Assembly: GCF_900636965.1 (NCBI RefSeq)
Contig: NZ_LR134331.1
Location: 248,001-312,000 of the forward strand
Length of the DNA stretch: 64,000 nucleotides
Direction of reading: 5' to 3'
Source of the DNA: Lacticaseibacillus rhamnosus
GTDB taxonomy: Bacteria > Bacillota > Bacilli > Lactobacillales > Lactobacillaceae
Shown: positions 9,169 through 18,626 of the stretch, piece by piece
Position numbering within the stretch: position 1 is the stretch's first letter
Layout of the letters: each line of letters begins with the position of its first letter
Made by a program: the position numbers and the translations under genes
Notes under the pieces: generated by a model
What the model saw: the letters and a program-made list of their open reading frames with translations, nothing else
Database searches by the model: none
What the model was told of the DNA's origin: nothing

Positions 9169-10029
9169 TTGGCACATTTAACCAAATTAACTGACACATA
9201 TACCTTGAGCAACGGGGTCAAGATTCCAATCGTTGGTTTTGGAACTTGGCAGACACCGGATGGGGAAGTTGCCAAGCATAGTGTGGAAGCTGCGTTGGCT
9301 GCCGGTTACCGTCACATTGATACCGCAGCTGCCTATGGTAACGAAGAAAGCGTGGGTGCCGGGATTAAGGCGTCGGGCGTTGCACGTGATCAAATTTTCT
9401 TGACCACGAAGCTTTGGAATGCTGATCACGGTTATGACGCAACTAAGGCAGCGATTGACCGTTCGCTTCAAAAATTAGGCGTAGATTACGTTGATTTATA
9501 TTTGATTCACTGGCCAAATCCAGTTAAGTTCCGTGACAACTGGGAAGAGGCCAATGCCGGCTCTTGGAAAGCGATGGAAGAAGCTTATAAAGACGGCAAG
9601 TTGCGGGCGATTGGGGTTTCAAACTTCCGCGCCAAGCATTTGGATGCATTGCTGAAAACCGCTAATGTCAAGCCGATGGTGAACCAGATCTTCTTAAATC
9701 CTAGTGATTTGCAGCCGGAAGTGGTTGCTTATAATGATGCCCATGATATTTTGAGTGAAGCATACAGTCCACTGGGTACAGGTAAGATTTTCCAAGTTGA
9801 CGCACTTAAGAAGATTGCTGCACGGTATAACAAGAGTGTGGCTCAAGTCGTTCTTCGCTGGTCGCTGCAGCATGGCTTCCTGCCGCTGCCAAAATCGGTA
9901 CACGATGACCGCATCAAGGAAAATACCCAACTCTTTGACTTTGAGTTGAGTCATCATGATATGACGTTAATTGATGCTTTACATGGTGAAGCTGGTTTAG
10001 CGACAGATCCGGATACCACGAATTTCTAG
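9169..10029 (+). CDS. Aldo/keto reductase
   Basis: A 286-residue NADPH-dependent oxidoreductase with the (beta/alpha)8 fold. Family motifs are visible: GFGTWQTPDG, GYRHIDTAAAYGNE (the catalytic Asp and Tyr), TTKLWN (catalytic Lys), LIHWPNP (catalytic His), GVSNF and the C-terminal cofactor-binding stretch LPKSVHDDRIKEN. It resembles the 2,5-diketo-D-gluconate reductase/glyoxal reductase branch. The start is a TTG nine bases after AAAGGAGAT. It is a single-gene unit closed by a bidirectional terminator. The natural substrate cannot be told; a role near inositol catabolism is only proximity. Confidence 0.9.
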   Translation: MAHLTKLTDTYTLSNGVKIPIVGFGTWQTPDGEVAKHSVEAALAAGYRHIDTAAAYGNEESVGAGIKASGVARDQIFLTTKLWNADHGYDATKAAIDRSLQKLGVDYVDLYLIHWPNPVKFRDNWEEANAGSWKAMEEAYKDGKLRAIGVSNFRAKHLDALLKTANVKPMVNQIFLNPSDLQPEVVAYNDAHDILSEAYSPLGTGKIFQVDALKKIAARYNKSVAQVVLRWSLQHGFLPLPKSVHDDRIKENTQLFDFELSHHDMTLIDALHGEAGLATDPDTTNF

Positions 10030-10110
10030 CGTTAAGTCGTCAACCATGATTTTTGGCGATTAAGTAAACGATAGCTGTCAGGTCGATAACAATTAAATAA
10101 TCCAGCACCC

Positions 10111-10147
10111 AAAAATTCCCGCAAACGATCATTGCGGGAATTTTTTT
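10111..10147. terminator. Bidirectional terminator between aldo/keto reductase and iolR
   Basis: AATTCCCGCAA and TTGCGGGAATT form a perfect stem with an A run before and a T run after, so it can stop transcription from both convergent genes. Confidence 0.9.
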
Positions 10148-10185
10148 GTCAAATAAGTGCGTGCGGCTGGCGATGGCGAACTGTA

Positions 10186-10980
10186 TTAAGGTAGGGTCTT
10201 AGCGCCGGTTTTGGCATTGATTAACTGGATGCTGTTTTCGGTTAAAAATTCGTGGTATTTAGCGGCGATATCGCCATAAGTGACAATCGCATCGATATCT
10301 TGCACAGTGCCGTACGTGAGCAGCGATACCCGGCCGAATTTCGATTGATCAATCAACAGAATTTTGCGATGCGCCTTCTTGAAAATCTCAGACTTAATTA
10401 AATATTCGTTGTACTCCGAGTTGGATAATCCGCGGGTGAGCGAAATTCCGGTTGCTGCCATAAAGGCTTTACCGATATTGAACCGGCTGAAAATATTCAT
10501 GTTATCAATGCCGGTAAACGATTGGGTACGGCGATCAAAGTTCATGCCGATGATGACAAGCTTAATATTGGCAAGCGGCGCGGCTTGGTTGATGATTTGA
10601 AGATTGTTGGTTACCAACGTAAAAGGAAAATCGGTCGGCAGAAATTCGCCCATCTCCGCAGTCGTAGTGCCAGAGTCAATAAAAATTAAATCTTCAGGTT
10701 CAATCAACTGTGCAGCAGCCCGGCCAATTTGTCGTTTTTCGCTAGGTGCGGCTAATTGACGCTCGCTGTAAACGGTGAGCGGATTGTCCTTTGTGCTATC
10801 AGGAGTGGTTGTGACCCCACCATAGACTTTTTTTACCGTACCGTTTGCAATTAAGGTTGCTAAGTCACGCCGCAAAGTGCTTGGCGCTATCGAGAACTTA
10901 TCTTCGAGCTCTTTCATAGACGCGGTTTTAACTTCGCTGATATAAGCCTGCATCGCATCAATTCGTTCTTTTCTAAGCAT
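10186..10980 (-). CDS. iolR: DeoR-family regulator of inositol genes
   Basis: A 264-residue regulator. The N-terminal winged helix-turn-helix (about 1-57: SMKELEDKFSIAPSTLRRDL) is followed by a sugar-phosphate sensing DeoR C-terminal domain (about 75-240, with DSGTTTAEMGEF). It is transcribed divergently from iolT, as iolR is in L. casei BL23. I start at the ATG at 10978-10980, six bases after AAGAAGGTG; a GTG start further upstream would lie inside that site. In the family, an inositol breakdown intermediate is expected to relieve repression. Candidate operators containing GACCAT occur on both sides of the intergenic region. Confidence 0.88.
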   Translation of the reverse strand: MLRKERIDAMQAYISEVKTASMKELEDKFSIAPSTLRRDLATLIANGTVKKVYGGVTTTPDSTKDNPLTVYSERQLAAPSEKRQIGRAAAQLIEPEDLIFIDSGTTTAEMGEFLPTDFPFTLVTNNLQIINQAAPLANIKLVIIGMNFDRRTQSFTGIDNMNIFSRFNIGKAFMAATGISLTRGLSNSEYNEYLIKSEIFKKAHRKILLIDQSKFGRVSLLTYGTVQDIDAIVTYGDIAAKYHEFLTENSIQLINAKTGAKTLP

Positions 10981-11041
10981 GAATGTCACCTTCTTTAAGC
11001 CGTCTTCGCTAATCTGATTATAGCACGTTATGAATATATTT

Positions 11042-11061
11042 TGGACATATTATGACCATGT
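11042..11061. promoter_or_regulatory. Candidate IolR operator near iolR
   Basis: GGACATATTATGACCATG lies about 65-80 bases before iolR. The GACCAT core recurs in the iolT promoter spacer (GACCATAT at 11312-11319). Proposed from the shared core only. Confidence 0.35.
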
Positions 11062-11303
11062 TTTAAGCCCGATGCCGAAGCATATAGCAGTAACGCTGAT
11101 TTCCGTAGACTCGTTGATAAGTTGGAACGTCATCCAAAGCGAGTCATTTGGGGAGCTCGTGAAAAAATAGACATCGCTCGTTAGGCTAACAAGTACCTGA
11201 CTAGTTACTTTTATCATATCATTTTGCTACATGCCACTTCATTTATTTTGATGAAGTCGCTCACAAGTGAACATCTAATGATTAAATTATGAACACTTTT
11301 TAG

Positions 11304-11332
11304 TTGACTTTGACCATATCTGCTTATATGAT
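11304..11332 (+). promoter_or_regulatory. iolT operon promoter
   Basis: TTGACT (11304-11309), 17-base spacer, TATGAT (11327-11332). The spacer holds TTTGACCATAT, which matches the element upstream of iolR. Start of transcription is expected near 11339, just before the cre site. The rest of the 420-base iolR-iolT region shows no gene. Confidence 0.75.
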
Positions 11333-11348
11333 GACAATGTAATCGAAA

Positions 11349-11362
11349 AGTAAGCGCTTAAC
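11349..11362. promoter_or_regulatory. cre (CcpA) site before iolT
   Basis: AGTAAGCGCTTAAC contains the perfect palindrome TAAGCGCTTA and matches the catabolite-responsive element consensus. It lies just downstream of the predicted start of transcription, so bound CcpA would block elongation. Confidence 0.75.
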
Positions 11363-11403
11363 CGATACGTGGAAAGACTCTTGAAAGTTTGGAGGTTAAT
11401 AGC

Positions 11404-12891
11404 ATGCGTAAAGCAGGGGTTGTTACTAACAAAGGCGATGCTGCACTGGCTCCCCAGCCGGATTTGGGGGTTAAATCCGAAAAATTGCCAAAATCGGCTC
11501 GTCGTCGTTTGCGGGTTATCTCGATTATCGCAACATTTGGCGGGATGCTTTTTGGATATGACACTGGGGTTATCAACGGCGCGTTACCGTTTATGACCAG
11601 AGCAGGCGAACTGAATATGTCGCCTTCCATGGAGGGCTTAGTGGCCAGCTCGTTAACATTGGGGGCGGCCTTTGGTGCTGTTTTGACCGGGCGCATTTCG
11701 GATCGGCGTGGGCGGCACAAGGTCATTACCGGACTTGCTATCTTGTTCGTCGTTTCGACCATCGCCTCAGCATTATCACCGACCGCACCAATCTTGGCGT
11801 CCGTTCGCTTCGTCTTGGGCTTAGCGGTGGGCGGTGCTTCGGTTATTGTGCCAACATTTCTAGCTGAAGTCGCACCGTCGAATCTTCGCGGACGAATCGT
11901 CACACAAAACGAGTTCATGATTGTTTCTGGGCAGTTGTTGGCGTTTGTGTTTAACGCGATTTTGGGGACAACGTTAGGTCACATTCCCGGCATTTGGCGG
12001 TGGATGCTTGTTTTGGCAACGGTGCCCGCAGTTATTTTGTGGATTGGGATGAATTTTGTTCCGGAATCGCCGCGCTGGTTAGCCGCTAATGGCAAATTGG
12101 ATCAGGCGTTAACGGTGTTGCGGCAAATTCGGACAGAAGACCAAGCGCAAGACGAAATGGAAAAAATTCGAATTTCCTTAAAATCGGAACAAGAAGTGCA
12201 AAGTGCCTCGATTAAGGATTTAAAGATTAGATGGATTAGACGACTTGTTTTAATCGGCATTGGCTTGGGGATTATGCAGCAGATCGTCGGTATCAACGTC
12301 ATGATGTATTATGGCACCACGATCCTACAGACAACCGGATTTGGCCAAAATGCCGCTTTGATTGCCAATATTTTAAACGGTGTAACTTCAGTGGTCGCAA
12401 CGATTGTGACAATGCATCTCATGGGTAAGTACAAACGTCGGCCAATGTTGCTGACTGGGATTATGGGGACCTTATTCTCGTTGATCGGCATCACGTTGAC
12501 GAGTCATTTTCTCGCGGGCAGTCCAATGTTACCGTACTTCACGATATTATTGACCGTCATCTATCTGGCTTTCTTCCAAGGAGCATTGGGTCCGCTCACC
12601 TGGTTACTGCTGTCCGAAATTTATCCAGCACGTATCCGCGGCTTAGGTATGGGTTTTGCCACCTTCTTCTTGTGGATCGGTAATTTCTTTGTCGGATATT
12701 TCTTCCCAGTCATGTTGGCAAGTATAGGCATGTCGAACACGTTCCTTGTATTTGTCGGAGCCAATATTATTTCACTGATTTTTGCTTGGAAGTTTGCACC
12801 GGAAACAGCAGGCAGAACATTGGAAGAAATCGAATTGGACAACAAGTTTGACGATAAGTTTCCTGAAAAGAGCAAGATTAATAAGAATTAA
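11404..12891 (+). CDS. iolT: myo-Inositol transporter, MFS sugar porter family
   Basis: A 495-residue proton-coupled importer with 12 predicted membrane helices. Sugar-porter signatures are present: [10 protein letters not shown] in helix 1, [11 protein letters not shown] in loop 2-3, [12 protein letters not shown] after helix 6, [13 protein letters not shown] in helix 7, and [12 protein letters not shown] near the C-terminus. It is first in the iol cluster and sits behind the cre-regulated promoter, matching iolT of L. casei BL23. I start at the ATG at 11404, eight bases after GGAGG; an upstream TTG frame overlaps that site. An N-terminal cytoplasmic tail of about 35 residues is longer than average. 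Confidence 0.92.
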   Translation: MRKAGVVTNKGDAALAPQPDLGVKSEKLPKSARRRLRVISIIATFGGMLFGYDTGVINGALPFMTRAGELNMSPSMEGLVASSLTLGAAFGAVLTGRISDRRGRHKVITGLAILFVVSTIASALSPTAPILASVRFVLGLAVGGASVIVPTFLAEVAPSNLRGRIVTQNEFMIVSGQLLAFVFNAILGTTLGHIPGIWRWMLVLATVPAVILWIGMNFVPESPRWLAANGKLDQALTVLRQIRTEDQAQDEMEKIRISLKSEQEVQSASIKDLKIRWIRRLVLIGIGLGIMQQIVGINVMMYYGTTILQTTGFGQNAALIANILNGVTSVVATIVTMHLMGKYKRRPMLLTGIMGTLFSLIGITLTSHFLAGSPMLPYFTILLTVIYLAFFQGALGPLTWLLLSEIYPARIRGLGMGFATFFLWIGNFFVGYFFPVMLASIGMSNTFLVFVGANIISLIFAWKFAPETAGRTLEEIELDNKFDDKFPEKSKINKN

Positions 12892-12917
12892 GTTTCTTAA
12901 GTCAATTTATTTGAAAA

Positions 12918-12931
12918 TGTAAGCGCTTCAT
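12918..12931. promoter_or_regulatory. cre-like site after iolT
   Basis: TGTAAGCGCTTCAT keeps the strong TGTAAGCGCTT core 27 bases after the iolT stop. I see no clear promoter beside it, so it may act as a second roadblock inside the operon. Confidence 0.55.
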
Positions 12932-12989
12932 ACCATTCTTGAGTTGGACAGGGGCGTGTGTAAACGGGTGATGGAGCCAGCGTGAGGAC

Positions 12990-13035
12990 TCTGGGGCGCA
13001 TACACTCCGGTTCCTAACCGCACCGGCTCGCGCTC
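12990..13035 (-). repeat. Partial palindromic repeat, R5
   Basis: Only the left-arm end of the unit remains (minus orientation), with heptamer AGGAACC and the GAGCGCGAGCC end. The rest is missing or unrecognisable. Confidence 0.75.
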
Positions 13036-13141
13036 ATAACGCGTTCGCTGCGTGTAAGGACCTCAGCCGCAATGGCCAAAGGGCGGCCATCACGTCTGAG
13101 GCCACTTACACTCCGACTTCTAAGCGCGCTGGCTCACGCTC
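13036..13141 (-). repeat. Palindromic repeat R6, 13-bp deletion
   Basis: 106 bp copy in minus orientation. A 13-bp deletion removes the right-arm heptamer and part of the outer stem (ATAACGCGTTCGCTGCGTG). The left heptamer is AGAAGTC. The inner pair CCTCAGACG/CGGCTGAGG has one mismatch. Confidence 0.85.
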
Positions 13142-13260
13142 ATAACGCGCTCCCCGGCGCAGAAGTCTGCATGTAAGGACCTTAAGCGCAATGGCCAAAG
13201 CCCGGCCATCACGCTTAAGGCCACTTACACTCCGACTTCTAACCGCGCCGGCTCGCGCTC
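13142..13260 (-). repeat. 119-bp palindromic repeat, copy R7
   Basis: Minus orientation; ends about ten bases before the iolA ribosome binding site. Heptamers AGAAGTC/GACTTCT and inner segments CCTTAAGCG/CGCTTAAGG pair perfectly. Confidence 0.9.
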
Positions 13261-13284
13261 ACTATACGAAAGGGGTTTGTTTTC

Positions 13285-14760
13285 ATGACAACGCAACAAG
13301 CAGTTAAGACCTTGAAGAATTTTATTAATGGTCAATGGGTTGATGCTAAGACCGATACTTTTGAAGATGTTTATAATCCGGCGACGGGAGAGGTTTTGGC
13401 ACGGGTGCCGCATTCGACTAGCGAGGATGTGGCAGATGCAGTTGCAGCGGCCAAAGCAGCGTTTGAAACGTGGAAACGGGTGTCGATTCCTAAACGTGCC
13501 AAGATTCTTTTCAAATATCAACAGCTGCTGGTGGAGCATCAAGAAGAGTTGGGACGTATTGTCACGCAGGAAAATGGTAAAAGTCTCAGTGAAGCGATTG
13601 CCGAAGTTGGGCGCGGGATTGAAAATGTTGAGTTCGCGGCAGGCGTGCCGACTCTGATGATGGGGGATTCGCTCTCGGCGGTTGCGACTGATGTTGAGGC
13701 CACGAATTATCGTTATCCAATCGGTGTTGTTGGCGGGATTACCCCGTTTAATTTTCCGATGATGGTTCCGTGTTGGATGTTCCCGATGGCGGTTGCAACA
13801 GGTAATACGTTTGTGTTGAAACCGTCAGAAAAGACACCGCTTACCAGCCAGCGTCTGGTTGAGTTATTCCAAGAAGCTGGTCTGCCCGATGGTGTTTTGA
13901 ACATCGTCAACGGGGCGGTTGATGTCGTCAACGGTCTGTTGGATCATCCCGATGTCAAGGCAATTAGTTTCGTGGGATCCGAACGGGTTGGCGAATATGT
14001 TTATAAGCGCGGCAGTGACCATTTGAAGCGCGTTCAGGCATTAACTGGCGCTAAGAATCACACGATCGTTTTAGCCGATGCTGATCTCGATGCTGCAGTT
14101 AAAGGCATTATCAGTTCGTCATTTGGATCCGCCGGCGAACGCTGCATGGCGACATCGGTTTTGGTACTGGAAGAAAGCATCGCTGACAAGTTTATGGCGA
14201 AATTTACGCAGGCAGCTAAAGACATCAAAATCGGTAATGGTCTGGATAAAGATGTTTTCCTTGGACCAGTGATTCGTCAGGAGAATCAGGAACGGACGTT
14301 GAACTATATCAAGACCGGGGTTAAGGAAGGCGCCAAGCTGGTCTTAGACGGGTCAGCAGAAGCCGAGAAGCGTGATGGTTATTTCGTTGGGCCAACTATT
14401 TTTGAAGATGTCAAAACCGACATGACCATTTGGCACGATGAGATGTTTGCCCCGGTACTGTCCGTGATGCGTGCAAAAGATTTACCGGAAGCGGTTGCCA
14501 TTGCCAATCAGTCCGAGCTAGCCAATGGCGCTTGCCTGTTTACGGATTCGGCCGCATCTATTCGCTACTTCAGAGAAAATATTGATGCGGGCATGCTGGG
14601 CATTAACTTGGGCGTTCCGGCACCGATTGCTGTCTTCCCATTTTCTGGCTGGAAACATTCATTCTTTGGCACCTTACACGCTAACGGCAAGGATAGTGTG
14701 GACTTCTACACGCATAAGAAGGTTGTGACGGCAAGATATGACCAGCATCGTTTTAATTAG
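13285..14760 (+). CDS. iolA: Methylmalonate/malonate semialdehyde dehydrogenase (CoA-acylating)
   Basis: Oxidises malonic semialdehyde with NAD and CoA to acetyl-CoA and CO2, one outlet of inositol breakdown. The 491-residue aldehyde dehydrogenase fold shows the [16 protein letters not shown] segment, the catalytic Cys at about 287 in [10 protein letters not shown], and [17 protein letters not shown] at the C-terminus, all typical of MmsA/IolA. The usual general-base Glu of ordinary ALDHs is replaced in this subfamily, consistent with CoA use. AAAGGGG precedes the ATG. It is separated from iolT by the R5-R7 array, so it may have a different mRNA abundance from iolT. Confidence 0.93.
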   Translation: MTTQQAVKTLKNFINGQWVDAKTDTFEDVYNPATGEVLARVPHSTSEDVADAVAAAKAAFETWKRVSIPKRAKILFKYQQLLVEHQEELGRIVTQENGKSLSEAIAEVGRGIENVEFAAGVPTLMMGDSLSAVATDVEATNYRYPIGVVGGITPFNFPMMVPCWMFPMAVATGNTFVLKPSEKTPLTSQRLVELFQEAGLPDGVLNIVNGAVDVVNGLLDHPDVKAISFVGSERVGEYVYKRGSDHLKRVQALTGAKNHTIVLADADLDAAVKGIISSSFGSAGERCMATSVLVLEESIADKFMAKFTQAAKDIKIGNGLDKDVFLGPVIRQENQERTLNYIKTGVKEGAKLVLDGSAEAEKRDGYFVGPTIFEDVKTDMTIWHDEMFAPVLSVMRAKDLPEAVAIANQSELANGACLFTDSAASIRYFRENIDAGMLGINLGVPAPIAVFPFSGWKHSFFGTLHANGKDSVDFYTHKKVVTARYDQHRFN

Positions 14761-14793
14761 AAATTCCAGATGCTTGACGAGGAGGCATTAACG

Positions 14794-15609
14794 ATGAGCT
14801 TGTTGTATCCAAAGCAAAATCAGGAAATACAGCCGGGCGTTCATTTGATTCAAGACGTCAATGCAACGAATTCTCCCATGAAATACACCGCAGTGAAAGT
14901 CTTGGAGCTTGATGCGCAACGTTCATTTGCCGAGACTTTAGGTAACTTCGAGGCCGGTATTGTTATTCTGGCGGGTAAGGTGACCGTCACTGTCGGTGAT
15001 CAGCGCTTTGAAGGTATCGGTCAACGGCAATCAGTCTTTGACAAAATTCCGACAGACAGTGTTTATGTTGGAACGGACTTATCCTTTAAGCTTGCCGCAC
15101 AAACTGCCGCGAAGGTTCTGATTGCATATTCGCCGACCACGACTTCATTTCCGGTTCGGTTGATTAAGGGCGATATTCATCAAATCGAACATCGCGGCAG
15201 GTATCAGAATAAACGTCTGGTTCAAAACATCTTGCCGGATGATCTCCCATTTGCGGATAAGTTATTGCTGGTCGAGGTTTACACGGACTCCGGAAATTGG
15301 TCCAGTTACCCGCCACATCGACATGATCACGATAATTTACCGACAGAATCGCTGTTGGAAGAAATCTATTATCACGAAATGCAGCCGAAGCAAGGATTTG
15401 TTTTTCAGCGCGTGTATACCGATGATTTATCGCTTAACGAGACGATGACAGTGCAAAACCAAGACGTTGTGATTGTTCCTAAAGGCTATCATCCTGTTGG
15501 TGTACCGGATGGGTATGACAGTTATTACCTCAACATTATGGCGGGACCGACACGAGTTTGGCATTTTCACAATGCGCCAGAACATGCCTGGATTATTGAT
15601 CGAAAGTAA
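14794..15609 (+). CDS. iolB: 5-Deoxy-glucuronate isomerase
   Basis: Isomerises 5-deoxy-D-glucuronate to 2-deoxy-5-keto-D-gluconate, the fourth step of myo-inositol catabolism. The 271-residue bicupin carries metal-binding His residues in YPPHRHDHDNLPTES and YHEMQPKQGF in the second cupin half. I start at the ATG at 14794 (MSLLYPK), nine bases after GAGGAGG; the longer frame begins upstream of the site. It lies 33 bases after iolA in the same operon. Confidence 0.93.
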   Translation: MSLLYPKQNQEIQPGVHLIQDVNATNSPMKYTAVKVLELDAQRSFAETLGNFEAGIVILAGKVTVTVGDQRFEGIGQRQSVFDKIPTDSVYVGTDLSFKLAAQTAAKVLIAYSPTTTSFPVRLIKGDIHQIEHRGRYQNKRLVQNILPDDLPFADKLLLVEVYTDSGNWSSYPPHRHDHDNLPTESLLEEIYYHEMQPKQGFVFQRVYTDDLSLNETMTVQNQDVVIVPKGYHPVGVPDGYDSYYLNIMAGPTRVWHFHNAPEHAWIIDRK

Positions 15610-15658
15610 TGAAAAAGGATAGCTTTGCAGCTAAGTTGACGAGGGGGGGACATTTTAA

Positions 15659-16633
15659 ATGTCACAAAAATTCGATTTGATTGCTATTGGTCGAGCAGCA
15701 GTTGATTTAAATGCGGTTGAATATAATCGACCTTTAGAAGAAACCAAGAGCTTTGCAAAATTTGTTGGCGGATCGCCGGCAAATATTGCAATCGGGTCAG
15801 CCAAATTAGGCCAAAAAGTAGGATTCATCGGGAAGGTGTCCGATGATCAGCTGGGTCATTATGTGACGCAATACATGGCAGACGTAGGCATTGACACAAC
15901 GCAAATGGTCAAGGATGATGCGGGCCACAAAATTGGCTTAACGTTTACTGAAATCATTAGTCCTGAAGAAAGCGATATTTTGATGTATCGAAATGAAGCC
16001 GCCGATTTATATCTGACAACGGCTGATGTTTCAGAAGAATATTTAGCGCAAGCCAAGATGTTGGTGATTTCCGGGACCGGATTAGCCCAAAGCCCGTCGC
16101 GAGAGGCGATTTTAAAGGCACTCACAGTTGCAAAATCACTTGGAGTGGAAGTGGTGTTTGAACTGGATTATCGCCCGTATACCTGGAAAAATGCCGAAGA
16201 AACGAGTCTTTATTATCAATTAGTTGCCCAGCGTGCAGATGTGATTATTGGCACGCGTGACGAATTTGATGTTCTGGAAAATCATCACGGCAACACGGAC
16301 GAGCAGACAATTGCGACACTTTTCCAATACGATCCTAAGCTAATCGTGATCAAAAGCGGCGTTCAGGGGTCAAATGCGTATACAAAAGCCGGCGATCATT
16401 ATCACTTTGGAGTTTTCAAGACGAAGGTTCTTAAGAGTTTCGGCGCTGGCGATTCATTTGCTGCCGGGTTCCTATATGCTTACAGCCACGACTTGGGAAT
16501 AGAAACTGCCTTGAAGTATGGCAGTGCTGCAGCGTCTATTGTGATTAGTCAGTTAAGTTCTTCAGAAGCGATGCCGGATTTGGCGAAACTCACGGCATTT
16601 ATTCACGAAGCAGAGAGGCAGGAGGTGCATTAG
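15659..16633 (+). CDS. iolC: 5-Dehydro-2-deoxygluconokinase
   Basis: Phosphorylates 2-deoxy-5-keto-gluconate at C6. A 324-residue ribokinase/PfkB-family kinase: the N-terminal signature GGSPANIAIGSAKLG (about 38-52) and the C-terminal anion hole GAGDSFAAGF (about 262-271) with its catalytic Asp. GAGGGGGGAC precedes the ATG. Its stop is one base before iolD, so translation is probably coupled. Confidence 0.93.
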   Translation: MSQKFDLIAIGRAAVDLNAVEYNRPLEETKSFAKFVGGSPANIAIGSAKLGQKVGFIGKVSDDQLGHYVTQYMADVGIDTTQMVKDDAGHKIGLTFTEIISPEESDILMYRNEAADLYLTTADVSEEYLAQAKMLVISGTGLAQSPSREAILKALTVAKSLGVEVVFELDYRPYTWKNAEETSLYYQLVAQRADVIIGTRDEFDVLENHHGNTDEQTIATLFQYDPKLIVIKSGVQGSNAYTKAGDHYHFGVFKTKVLKSFGAGDSFAAGFLYAYSHDLGIETALKYGSAAASIVISQLSSSEAMPDLAKLTAFIHEAERQEVH

Positions 16634-16634
16634 G

Positions 16635-18596
16635 ATGAGCGCAATGGAGTTGAAGGCGCAGGGAGGAGAAGCAAAACCGGCCGCGGCCGATACCGTTCGA
16701 TTGACAACCGCGCAGGCCCTCGTGCGCTTTTTAAACCAACAATATCTTGATGTTGATGGTGAGGTCACCCCGTTTGTCGAAGGGATCTTTGCAATTTTTG
16801 GCCATGGCAATGTACTGGGTTTGGGGGAAGCCTTGCAGGAAGACCCGGGGCACTTAAAGGTTTATCAAGGGCATAACGAACAAGGAATGGCCAGTACTGC
16901 GATTGCCTATAGCCGTCAGTTGTATCGCCATAAGATTTTTGCGGTGACTGCTTCGGCAGGTCCGGGTTCGGCTAACTTTGTCACGGCGGCGGGAAATGCA
17001 TACGTGAACAACATTCCGATTCTCTTTTTGCCCGCGGATACATTTGCCACACGTCAGCCGGATCCGGTTTTGCAGCAAATTGAAGTGGACAGCAGCGCAA
17101 CTACTACCACGAACGATGCGTTGAAGCCGGTGTCGCGGTACTGGGATCGCATCGAACGGCCCGAGCAGCTGATGAGCGCACTTTTAAAAGCCTTTGAAGT
17201 GCTGACAAATCCTGAAACAGCAGGCCCGGTCACGATTGCGTTGCCACAAGATACCGAGGGTGAAGCTTATGATTATCCGCGTAGTTTCTTCAATAAGCGC
17301 GTGCATGTGATCAAGCGGATTCAACCGAGTGCGGCGGAATTAACGGAAGCGGTTCAACTTGTTAAGGCCAGTCGCTATCCTGTCTTAATTGTGGGTGGTG
17401 GCGCCAAGTTCAGTGAAGCCGGTTCGGCGATTGAAGCTTTCTCGGATAAGCTAAATATTCCGATTGTTGAAACACCAACTGGCAAGTCCACTATTTCGGC
17501 AACGTTTGCCAATAATATGGGCGGTACCGGGATTCTAGGAACAACAGCGGCTAATGAAGTGGTCGCAAAAGCTGATCTCATTATTGGTGCTGGAACTCGC
17601 TACACAGACTTTACAACAGCTTCCAAGACGGCTATTCATCCGGAGAAAACCCGCGTGCTTAACATTAATTTGAATCGCATGCAGTCGTATAAGTTTGACG
17701 GCTTTCCGATTGTGGCAGATGTCCGGGATACACTGAGCCAACTGACTAGTGAATTGTCTGGATATCAAAGTGACTTTACCAACCTCGCAGACCTCAAAGC
17801 TGCTTGGCAACAGGAACGGCAGCGTTTGGCCCATACAAACTATGATGCGCCAGATTATACGCCTGAGGTTAAGGGTCAATTCAGTGCGGCGACATTAGCT
17901 GAGTATGCCGAGAAGTTACAAACCCATTTCACTCAGACGGAAGCGGTTATTGCTGTGAATGACACGATTGCGCCGGATAGCATTATTGTTGCTGCAGCGG
18001 GATCGTTACCAGGGGATGTTCAACGAATCTGGGATCCAATTGTGCCCAATACCTATCACATGGAATATGGGTATTCCATGATGGGTTACGAGGTTCCGGC
18101 AGCATTGGGGATTAAGTTGGCACAACCGGATAAAGAAAGTTATGCCTTGGTTGGTGACGGCAGCTTCATCATGTTGCATTCAGAACTTGTCACCGCGCTG
18201 CAATATCATAAGAAGATCAACATTTTAGTCTTTGATAATTCCGGATTTGCTTCCATCAATAACTTACAAATGGCTCAAGGCAGCAATAGCTATCGAACCG
18301 AATTTAGAACTGCCGACCATGATATCTTAACAATCGATTTTGCCAAAATTGCGGAAGGATATGGGGCTAAAACTTATCACGTCAATGATCGTGACAGTTT
18401 AGTCGCTGCCTTGGAGGATGCCAAGAAGCAAACAGTTTCGACATTAATTGATATCAAAGTGCTGCCTAAAACGATGACACAAGGATACGGCCAAAGTTGG
18501 TGGCGAGTCGGGGTTTCCGAAGTATCCGACAATCCAAACGTCCAAAAAGCGTATCAAGACATTCAGACAGGTATTGATCAGGCATTTAAATACTGA
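16635..18596 (+). CDS. iolD: 3D-(3,5/4)-trihydroxycyclohexane-1,2-dione hydrolase
   Basis: Opens the ring of the diketo-inositol to 5-deoxy-glucuronate; a thiamine diphosphate enzyme. 653 residues with the three acetolactate-synthase-like domains: N-terminal with the catalytic Glu region (YQGHNEQGMA, about 77-86), central (GGGAKFSEAG, GILGTTAANE), and C-terminal cofactor domain with GDGSFIMLHSEL (about 510-521) followed by the usual N of the Mg site. AGGAGGTG sits nine bases before the ATG, within the end of iolC. Confidence 0.93.
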   Translation: MSAMELKAQGGEAKPAAADTVRLTTAQALVRFLNQQYLDVDGEVTPFVEGIFAIFGHGNVLGLGEALQEDPGHLKVYQGHNEQGMASTAIAYSRQLYRHKIFAVTASAGPGSANFVTAAGNAYVNNIPILFLPADTFATRQPDPVLQQIEVDSSATTTTNDALKPVSRYWDRIERPEQLMSALLKAFEVLTNPETAGPVTIALPQDTEGEAYDYPRSFFNKRVHVIKRIQPSAAELTEAVQLVKASRYPVLIVGGGAKFSEAGSAIEAFSDKLNIPIVETPTGKSTISATFANNMGGTGILGTTAANEVVAKADLIIGAGTRYTDFTTASKTAIHPEKTRVLNINLNRMQSYKFDGFPIVADVRDTLSQLTSELSGYQSDFTNLADLKAAWQQERQRLAHTNYDAPDYTPEVKGQFSAATLAEYAEKLQTHFTQTEAVIAVNDTIAPDSIIVAAAGSLPGDVQRIWDPIVPNTYHMEYGYSMMGYEVPAALGIKLAQPDKESYALVGDGSFIMLHSELVTALQYHKKINILVFDNSGFASINNLQMAQGSNSYRTEFRTADHDILTIDFAKIAEGYGAKTYHVNDRDSLVAALEDAKKQTVSTLIDIKVLPKTMTQGYGQSWWRVGVSEVSDNPNVQKAYQDIQTGIDQAFKY

Positions 18597-18626
18597 GGAA
18601 AACAACAATACAAAGGAGCGATTGAC

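Noticed and set aside
11358-11918. 186-codon minus-strand frame opposite iolT
   Set aside because: It is antisense to a clear transporter gene, with no ribosome site or family motif.
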